A stretch of 64,000 nt of DNA from Paroedura picta (taxonomy: Eukaryota; Chordata; Lepidosauria; Squamata; Gekkonidae): assembly GCF_049243985.1 (NCBI RefSeq), contig NC_135381.1, positions 18,649,345 through 18,713,344 on the forward strand. The letters are read 5' to 3'. Below, in pieces: positions 48,194-64,000 of this stretch. How positions within the stretch are numbered: the first letter of the stretch is position 1; each line of letters opens with the position of its first letter. A program made the position numbers and the translations under genes. Below the pieces are notes generated by a model, which made no database searches, was not told where the DNA came from, and saw only the letters and a program-made list of their open reading frames with translations.

Positions 48194-50635
48194 ATGGAGA
48201 ACTACGAGAAAATCCTCAGGATTGGCCAAGGTGCAAGTGCGGAGGTTTTTCTCATGAGGAACACGAGGACAAAGCAGCTGTTTGCCGTGAAGAAGGTGAA
48301 GATGAACCAGAGCAAGAGGCTGCAGAGCAAGGAGGCGGTGTTGCAGGAAGTGGCCATTCTGAGCTCCCTGCAGCACCCCCATGTGGTGGCCTGCCACGAT
48401 CATTTCTTTGACGCAGAGCAGGAGCATGTCTTCATAGTCCAAGACTACTGTGACAGTGGCTCCCTGGACGAGCACATCAGGATGAAGAAAGAGGGCTACT
48501 TCCCAGAGGCCACCATCATGGAGTGGTTTGTGCAGCTGACCATGGCTGTCCAGTACATCCACTCTCTGAAGATCCTGCATCGCGATATCAAGGCGTCCAA
48601 TGTGTTCCTCATCAAGATGCAGATACTGAAACTGGGGGACTTTGGCATCTCCAAGGTCATGGACAGCACAATGGACATGGCAAGCACCTTTGTGGGCACC
48701 CCTTATTACCTGAGCCCCGAGCTCTGCAGAGACGTGCCCTACAGTTCCAAAGCGGACGTCTGGGCATTAGGCTGTGTTCTTTTTGAGCTGTGTGCGCTGA
48801 AGCCCCCCTTTACTGGCTTCAGCTTGGGCGGTTTATTCAAGAAGATTGTGAAAGAGGATTATTCTCCTGTCCCAAAGTGCTACTCAGAACCTCTGCACAG
48901 CTTGGTCCAAGGGATCCTGCAGAAGGACCCAGAGGAAAGGCCCAGTGCTGGCGCCATCCTCGGCATCCCGTATGTTCAGGAGCACCTCAGACTCTTCCTT
49001 CTCCACCAAGAAATCCAACTCCTGAACAAACCGCATCCGGAAGCATCACAGGATGGAGACGGCCGTGGGCACAGCCCGCGTGGACTGCACCAGAGAAGGC
49101 CGCTGGGCTATGTGGGTGACACAGGCCCAATAGTAGTATCGGGCCCACTTTGTTCTCACCAGCTGCACGCTGAACACCATGACCCAGAGGACGTCTCTAG
49201 CATCCAAAGCAGTAGTTCTGATTACTCCGAGGACTTTGAAAACACAAGCACGTCCTCAATCAGCAGCAGTTCAGATGAGGATGCTACTAAGACCACGGAG
49301 ACATCCACGGAGACTGGTAAGGATGGGCGAAGGTTTAGCAAAAAAATGGATCGACAGATCATGGAGCTGAAAGGGAAGCGAGGCAGCCCATGTGGCCTGG
49401 AGCCTTGAATTAGCCAACATAATCAGGAACCAAGCGCCTTCCTGAAAATGTTGGTGATTCCCGCCAATACATTCTTTTTCTTGCCAGTGGGGCCCCAAAG
49501 TGGTTTCAAACATCCTTCTCCACTTTATCCTTACAATAAGTCAACCCTACAAGTTAGGGTGGGCTGAAAGAGACTGGCCAAAGTCAACAAGAAGCTGTTG
49601 TGGCAGAGCTGAGATTAAAACCTGGGTCTGACACCCAAGTTTATGCCACACTGTCCTCAAATAGTGCTGAATAGTGGTGTGTGTGTGTGGGGGGGGCTAT
49701 TATGATACCCACAAAGCCACTTCCTCTCCCCTTTTGGTCACTGGTGCCAAGAAATTGTCCTATTTTTCCTGCAGACTCTGAGGATGAATGGGGGCTGAGC
49801 AGTTATCCTGAGGACTTTGAGGACTCGGAGGAAGCTGAGAATGACCTCCCGCGTAGCCTGCAGGAGGCCAAGGCTTCCTCCCCTCTGAACAAGCTGCAGC
49901 CATACAGAGGTAAGGTGGGCAAGGAAGTCCATATTTGTGTTGGGCAAGGAGAGGGATATCATAACTTCAAATAGATTCAAGTGGGTAGCTATGCTGGTCT
50001 GAAGCAGCAGAACAAATTTAGAGTCCCGTGGCACCTTTAAGACCAACCAGGTTTTATTCAAGGCATGAGCTTTTGTGAGCACACACTTCCATGACATAGT
50101 ATCTGAGGAAGCATGCATGCACACAAAACCTCATGCCCAGAATTAAACTCTGTTGCCTTAAGGATGCCACTGGACTATAACTTCAAATAAACACCTTGCT
50201 CCACATAGATGCCTTCATTCCAGTCACCTCTGCTCCCATTACAGAAACATGCCCATACATCCTGCCTCATCACACCCATCTGGGTTCGCAGATTTTATTC
50301 TCTCCACCCACTGCTGCTCAGCCCTCAAGTAGTTCCGCTATGCCTCTCTCCAGGAAGGGCTTATTGCTTGCCTCCCCCTTGTCTTCTCAGGCCTTCTTTG
50401 CCACCTAGCAATAAAACCTTCAGCTTCTTGAAGACTAGCACAGCGAAGCAGACAGGGCCCCATAAAGAGCACTACTTCAACTAAGTCATTCTTCTCCACA
50501 GGGGAGGAGAGCAGCTGTGGAAGTGAGAACAGCTTGTTTTGCAAAGGCTTGTCGCCAGCAACTGAGCACAGATGGGACTCTGCACACCTGGAAACTTGTT
50601 ACCTGCTCCAAAGCCTGGACCTAGAAAGCACTTAG
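48194..50635 (+). CDS. NEK-family serine/threonine protein kinase, 3 coding exons, 463 aa
   Basis: Coding exons are 48194-49316, 49775-49909 and 50502-50635. Both introns are GT-AG and both join in phase 1. The first exon holds the whole kinase domain (about residues 1-270): glycine loop [11 protein letters not shown], lysine in FAVKK, catalytic [12 protein letters not shown], Mg-binding GDFG and the NEK-type activation loop end GTPYYLSPE. All catalytic residues are present; the third loop glycine is Ala. After it comes a Ser/Asp/Glu-rich tail with DYSEDFE in exon 1 and SYPEDFED in exon 2. Exon 3 ends LQSLDLEST-stop. I start at the ATG at 48194 (MENYEKI, good Kozak) because NEK proteins begin this way. 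An in-frame ATG at 48173 would add seven residues, but a possible acceptor (tttctcctag, to 48188) lies between them. It resembles the NEK1/3/5 group; the exact orthologue, perhaps the non-mammalian NEK12, is not settled. NEK kinases act in mitosis, centrosomes and cilia. Confidence 0.9.
49540..49660 (-). mobile_element. MIR-like SINE remnant in NEK intron 1
   Basis: The - strand reads GGTGTCAGACCCAGGTTTTA, CTCAGCTCTGCCAC and CCTAACTTGTAGGGTTG, in the block order of MIR-like tRNA SINEs. Confidence 0.45.
49974..50176. mobile_element. Inverted-repeat element with 13-bp target duplication in NEK intron 2
   Basis: Arms of about 60 bp face each other (TGGCACCTTTAAGACCAACC against GCCTTAAGGATGCCA), preceded by CAAGTGGGTAGCTATGCTGG. 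A perfect 13-bp duplication ATAACTTCAAATA lies at 49961-49973 and 50177-50189. Related pieces are at 57428, 34048, 31640 and 14452. Confidence 0.7.
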
Positions 50636-50868
50636 AGAAATGGAGGATAGTGGAATCTGGACACTCTGTGGGTCATGTGGATAATGGGCCAGTAGGTGGA
50701 GCTGTTTATGAAGGACAGCACTGTTTTGCTGCTGTGGGCAGTGCTGGGCAGTTCACCCTCATTCCTCAGGAGCAAACATTACCCCTCCGAGGCTCACAGG
50801 CAATGTGATCACCTGACCACCATGACCCACGTCCACATGCACACACCCACACCCCAACCCCCTGCTGC

Positions 50869-51094
50869 AAGGGCCATTGACTAACACTGGACCCTCCACA
50901 ACACATTTCTCCCAGTCTGCACCACAGAATTATTGAAAGCCCACTCTGAAGAGGGTGGTTGGTCAAGAGATATTGCTTAGAATTTAGTGGGGCTGACTGC
51001 TCAGCAACCGATCAGCAACATACACACAAAGGAATCCACACATCCCTCGTTTCTATCTTGTACCATTCAATCACATTGACTCTGATCTGCCAGT
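50869..51094. repeat. 226-bp repeat, copy A, downstream of the NEK coding region
   Basis: About 90% identical to copy B at 54655-54881 in the same orientation, sharing CAGAATTATTGAAAGCCCAC and ATCCCTCGTTTCTATCTTGT. Class unknown. It may lie in the NEK 3' UTR. Confidence 0.75.
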
Positions 51095-51267
51095 GGCGGC
51101 CAACAATCACACTGCTGCATTCCACCCAGCACAGGTGCCCAACTTGATTCCTTTGCCTAATTCCCACACCTTTGGCATCTTACATGCCTCTAGAGCACTG
51201 CCTCTTTCCAATGAGAGAAGCCCCAAAGGGAAGCTTCCTCACATACCCTTTCCCCAATCCTTTCATG

Positions 51268-51273
51268 AATAAA
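51268..51273 (+). terminator. Candidate poly(A) signal of the NEK gene
   Basis: AATAAA at 51268 is the first canonical signal I see on the + strand after the NEK stop at 50635. It gives a 3' UTR of about 650 nt that would include a 226-bp repeat copy (50869-51094). Confidence 0.4.
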
Positions 51274-51764
51274 ACTTGGACACTTTTTATAGTTGGGTAA
51301 TCAGTCATGTCATACGGGCAATGGTCGTCTGAACAGCATTTCTGTGACAAACTTCACATCCAGCAATGAGCTAGCGGAGGATCAGGCATGGGAAGAGAGA
51401 AGCTATTTGTCCAAAACATGTAGCAGTCAAAGCTTCCTGGCACAGACTGCAAAAACACCAAGGGAAATGAGAACATGCAGGGCCATCCTTTATGAGCAGG
51501 CTTATACTGAAACAGCCTCTAGCCCTTTTGACTCCAAGGCTACACCTAAAGCAAGAGAACACAGGCCTCCACAGACTAGGAATGCAGACAATAGACGGCC
51601 ACTATGGCCTTTAATTACACCTGCCTGTGAAGACTGCACTAATGGGGGTGGGGGTGGGGACAAGCAATATAATTTGCCAGACAGGAGAAAGCACTAGATC
51701 CAGGTGATAGTTGTATCAAATTGGGAGGTAATGCTGGGCAGTGAGTTGTTGGGGACTAGAATCT

Positions 51765-51920
51765 TGGGAGGCCTGAATCCCCACCTTCGTATGAAAGCTT
51801 GCTGGGTGATCTGACACCAGTCCTACCCTACCTCACAAGACTGTTGTGAGGATACAGTGGAGGAGAGAGCAATGCAATCCATGTTCAGGCTCCCTTTGGG
51901 ACAAAATCAGAGCTATAAAA
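51765..51920 (+). mobile_element. Diverged tRNA-SINE body
   Basis: The blocks CTGGGTGATCTGACACCAGTC, CCTACCTCACAAGACTGTTG and GAGGAGAG resemble MIR-like or second-family SINE bodies. It lies in the NEK-RPS4X intergenic gap. Confidence 0.45.
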
Positions 51921-52184
51921 TAAGCCACATTTGTCACTTTATCCTGTACCACTAGGCCCAAAGGCATTGCCAGAGGAGCTTGCCTTAATTGCTGTATTTC
52001 CCATGAAAAATGTATACTACAGGTACCCCGCAGCAGAGAAGGTTCAGTTTTTCTGACTGAAACATCAGTCTTTTCCAACTGAAAGGCAAGCAGCCAGTTT
52101 TACCATCTGAGGGGATTCTGCTTCAAATCAATATCAGAATGTCAGGCAAGAGTGGAAAAAAGGTCGCAAACGTTTGGAAAAGGT

Positions 52185-52190
52185 TTTATT
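52185..52190 (-). terminator. RPS4X poly(A) signal AATAAA
   Basis: AATAAA on the - strand lies 45 nt past the RPS4X stop codon, giving the very short 3' UTR typical of ribosomal protein mRNAs. Cleavage is expected near 52165-52175. Confidence 0.85.
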
Positions 52191-52234
52191 TGTCAAAGGA
52201 ACTTTGGGTGGATCTCTGCCAACATTCCAGGGGC

Positions 52235-58139
<5,905 letters not shown>

Positions 58140-58252
58140 GGCGGCGATCCGCTAGGAAAAGGGCAGCCACTTCCGTTCCGAGGCGGATATCCGTCCCGAC
58201 AGCCAGCTTATGACGGCTCAGCGGAACCACAAAGGCAGAGCGGCTGGTGAGT

Positions 58253-58267
58253 AGCGCCACCTAGCGA
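58253..58267 (-). promoter_or_regulatory. CTCF-like motif upstream of RPS4X
   Basis: The - strand reads TCGCTAGGTGGCGCT, close to the CTCF core (CTAGGKGGCGC). It lies about 90 bp upstream of the inferred RPS4X start. Motif match only; occupancy is unknown. Confidence 0.35.
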
Positions 58268-58284
58268 CCACCACCACACTCAGG

Positions 58285-59085
58285 CGGCTTCTGTATCCCG
58301 CTGTGGTTAGAGGGGAGAAGGCTGCCCAGAGAACCTCTTCTTCAAAATCATAGACTCTGCATGTCTGTGCTGGTCATCATAAACGGCCATATTCAACAGC
58401 CTCTGGTTGGCCGTAGTTGGCACCAGAGAGATGGACAACTGAAAGCCATTGCTTCTACATCCAAACAGTTGTAGCTAAGCCAGTAGTAAAATTCCCAAAA
58501 CAGTTGTGTTATGTCTTCTTATTACACAACGAACCAAAATACCTCAGAACACCAAGCTAGCTTTTAAATTTCTCAAAATATTAATCGAGCTGGAGGTATA
58601 TGTTTGGGTGTGTTTACAGAATGCGATTCAGAATTCATTGTTTGGCTTGTGCAGCTCTTCCTTGGTGCAAATTCAACCCCCAGCTTTTTTTTCAAATAAA
58701 ATGCATTGTGTACAAGCTTATGGACCTTGTTCCCTGTGGTCACTTTGGCTGTACATCCTTGTCAAAGTTCCCAGTCCTGAAAAGACTTGCAAATGACTAA
58801 GACCACCGACCACGGTTAATTTTTATTGCATATCAGTAAACTCAGGGAATTGCAGTACGCACAGCAAAAACTGGCCCCTTCAAACACTAAGGGGTAAGAT
58901 CCAACCAGCTTTTCCACAGGAGAAAAAGGGGGAAGTGGATCACCTTTGACACCTCCCCTCCATGCTATGTTGGTGTTCATGGGACCCACATGTGAGACAA
59001 AACCTACACTAGAAGTTGCTGCAAGCAAAGAGGGGAATCAGTAGAGATGGCAGGAAATCACTGGCTGCTTTCTTGACTTGAAAAG
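58285..59085. other. RPS4X-HDAC8 intergenic stretch, no gene
   Basis: No CITED1-like coding sequence is found here or up to 60570; the remainder of the gap is SINE, microsatellite and the long-inverted-repeat element. Confidence 0.6.
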
Positions 59086-59087
59086 AA

Positions 59088-59274
59088 ATGCTGGGGTTTT
59101 ATACCCTGCTTTTTACTACAATTGTCTAGCCCTTCCTCTCCCCACAATAGATACCTGGTAAGGTAGGTAAGGCTGAGAGTGCTTTGAGAGAACTGTGACA
59201 GGCCCCAGGTCACCCAGCTGGAGAAAGAGTGGTAAACCAAACCTAGTTCTCCAGATTAGAGGCCACCACTCTTA

Positions 59275-59275
<1 letters not shown>
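59088..59275 (-). mobile_element. Second-family tRNA SINE, minus copy
   Basis: Reading the - strand gives the same order of blocks (CACTCTTTCTCCAGCTGGGTG, CTCTCAGCC, GTAGTAAAAAGCAGGG) as the copy at 6667. Confidence 0.65.
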
Positions 59276-59320
<45 letters not shown>

Positions 59321-59334
59321 TTATTATTATTATT
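59275..59334 (+). repeat. (ACT)n(ATT)n microsatellite
   Basis: About 15 ACT units pass into ATT units, bridging a minus SINE head and an L2-like 3' UTR hairpin at 59335-59370. Confidence 0.95.
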
Positions 59335-59673
59335 TCCCGCCACTCCCAAGAATGGCTCGTGGCGGTTACAAACTACTACGCCAAGCTGGCTCTCGACTGA
59401 AAGACTGAAAGAAAGAAGTTGCCACAAGGATTCGTCCTTCAAGAACGTGGACCTCTGCCATTGAGGGCTTTAAAAGGCAATAACCAGCACCTTCAAAATA
59501 TACCAGCAACCAGCATCATGATCTCAAAACAGGGGCATCATCAGCAAGAGGGTGATCTTCAAACAACAGTAGGGACCCCTTATTTTGAATTATTTGTTGT
59601 ATATTAGGTCTGACCTTTTAAACACTGTTGCCTCATTTTGTAATGCGAAACCAAAACCCAACCTAACCAGAAA

Positions 59674-60176
59674 AGTTAGGAACCCAAAGGTTAAGCTCCA
59701 AAAATAATTTTTAAAATTTTCAAATATTTATTACATAAAGTGCACTAATTCAACATACTAAAAACATAGTCATCATAATTTAAAAACATCACATTTCTAA
59801 CTGCACATGGAATAGTCCAACACAGAATGGACTAAATGCATTTTGAACCCTGGAAGTGCATATTTTAGAAGGTGGACTCCAAATCAGATACCTTAACATT
59901 AGAAAGACTAGTTGGAGCAGCACCTAACAGATTTTGTCATCCAGCAAGCCTTTTGATTTTGATTTTATACATGAGTGGATTCCTCACCGAGGAAGACCCC
60001 TCAGGGTCAAAACACATTTGGTCCATTCTGTGCCAGTCTATTCCATGTGTAGTTAGAAATGTAATGTTTTTACATTATGACTATGTTTTGGATATGCTAA
60101 ATTAATGCACTTTATGTAATAAATATTTTTAAAATTTAAAAATTATTCTTGCAGCTCAACTTTTGGGTGCCTAATT
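59674..60176. mobile_element. Long-terminal-inverted-repeat DNA element, about 500 bp
   Basis: The left arm (about 59674-59850) and right arm (about 60003-60176) are inverted copies of roughly 165 bp at perhaps 80-85% identity, sharing TTATTACATAAAGTGCA and ACATGGAATAG. The spacer is about 150 bp. No target duplication is clear; superfamily is unresolved. It fills part of the RPS4X-HDAC8 gap. Confidence 0.65.
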
Positions 60177-60569
60177 TTATACCCCACCTTGTGCCTCAAT
60201 GAGACAAGCAGATTACAAATGAAGTAAATAAAGCATAAACCTTGGAGCCAGGTTCAAAACAAGGCCTGAGGTGGTTCGGGGTGCCGCACTTCACATAAGA
60301 CCAGTTTCATCTCAGATGGTTTGAGGGGCACTGGGAGCTTCAGTGGGTGTTCCCAGGGTTTCTTTGTCCCTACTCCTAGGAGTTGTGTCCTTCATGTTAC
60401 CACCCGCAACGGTGCACAATGAAAAAGATCATCTGACATAGATGGGTGAGTTGCTAAGGAAACTGAGAAATCTTTATGCTGAAAGCAAGCAAAGGGCTTC
60501 TGTGCCGAGCCCACCGTGGCACGGGGAAATCGGGCAAATCAGACGAGCCTCTCAAGGACCATGCAAGCA

Positions 60570-61008
60570 GCCAGGCAGCAAATATATCAAATACTTTATT
60601 TTAAATTCCAACAGTTTTTAAAATTTACTTCTCTCCCACTGGTGAGGAGGCAGCCAGTCCAAGAAGCAAAAGGCCCAAGGGCCCTCCCCCTTCCTCCTAG
60701 TGGTACAGCCCACCCCTGCCATTAGACAGGCAAGCTGTACCAGTGGTCCCCACAAGGCAGAAAACTGAGCACCAAAACCACTCATAGAAAGACCACCTAA
60801 CCTCCTTAAAAACTGTCATAACAAGCACCCCCCCCACTGTTACTACTTTTTAAAAGTGGGTTGTCATGACAACAGCATCAATGGTCTTGAGTCCCTGAAG
60901 CAGTGGGGTGGCAGCATCTTCGTTCAAAGTCCCCTGGCAGCGGCAAACTGCATTGTTCTCCATTGGTCTGGCCCAATAGAGGTGGTACGAGGAGCTGTCC
61001 GTTCCCTT
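60570..61008 (-). other. HDAC8: HDAC8 3' untranslated region
   Basis: Downstream of the HDAC8 stop codon, about 410 nt lead to an AATAAA signal (TTTATT on the + strand, 60595-60600). The end near 60575 is inferred from the usual 10-30 nt spacing. Confidence 0.65.
60595..60600 (-). terminator. HDAC8 poly(A) signal AATAAA
   Basis: This is a canonical AATAAA on the - strand, the first good one downstream of the HDAC8 stop codon. Confidence 0.7.
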
Positions 61009-63619
<2,611 letters not shown>

Positions 63620-64000
63620 TCAAGTCAGGAAGAGGCAAAAAACAGGCAGCAGGCATGACAGGAATAGATGGCAAGCAGCAACATCCCTTGGCATTTGTAC
63701 GCAAGCTAAATGTGGGTTTTCATTTTCAGCCCTAGAAACACAGGTAATTGTACCACCTGGATTCGGCAAGCTGGCTAAAGGCACCAGGAAGTCAGACTGG
63801 CTGAAATGACCTGCCACCTCAGCAACCCACAATGAAAGGTTGAAGTATCCATATAGCTACAAAATATATAATGACTGTAATTTAGTAACTGTCATGGAAT
63901 CCAAATAATTTAGTGTGGACATTTAAACATCAACTGTAAACTCTAATGGTTGGTTGCAAACTTGGGCTACTTTGGGGGCTCAGGTCTCTTGGACAGCTCA

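Noticed and set aside
48187-48196. Upstream in-frame start at 48173 (MVFLLGR extension)
   Set aside because: NEK proteins normally begin at the MENYEK-like position, the downstream ATG has the better Kozak context, and a likely splice acceptor separates the two.

Overview
This is a window of vertebrate nuclear DNA, most likely from a squamate reptile. The evidence is several tRNA-headed SINEs of the Sauria type ending in the TACCTTTACCTTT-like tail they share with Bov-B LINEs, CR1 and L2-like LINE remnants, and many short hAT elements, one of them SPIN-like. No finer lineage can be read from the sequence alone.

The three recognisable protein genes all lie in the right quarter. A NEK-family kinase gene runs on the + strand (coding 48194-50635, three coding exons, 463 aa by my assembly), with its whole kinase domain in one exon. 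It faces the ribosomal protein gene RPS4X on the - strand (coding 52235-58139, seven exons, 263 aa, all splice sites GT-AG). Upstream of RPS4X, also on the - strand, is the 3' end of HDAC8 (last three coding exons 61009-63600, poly(A) signal near 60600); the rest of HDAC8 lies beyond position 64000. RPS4X beside HDAC8 matches the human Xq13 block, but CITED1, which lies between them in human, is not seen. The NEK gene sits where human has ERCC6L and PIN4.

Positions 1 to about 44,400 hold no gene I can recognise. They hold scattered transposable elements: SINEs, L2-like and CR1 pieces, palindromic hAT MITEs with 8-bp target duplications, a second MITE family with TTGCCA-like ends, and two LTR-like fossils. 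A CpG-rich block at about 44.4-45.35 kb with a good RFX X-box is the likeliest promoter of the NEK gene. A TATA plus CRE arrangement near 25.1 kb (- strand) is a second promoter candidate with no gene attached.

The genes are not an operon-like system. RPS4X is a translation housekeeping gene with a TOP-type start and an ETS site, HDAC8 is a zinc deacetylase, and the NEK kinase probably belongs with the centrosome/cilium kinases. The most unusual features are the NEK gene itself, a hAT copy whose flanks are inverted instead of directly repeated, a perfect 36-bp-arm palindrome, and a SPIN-like element.
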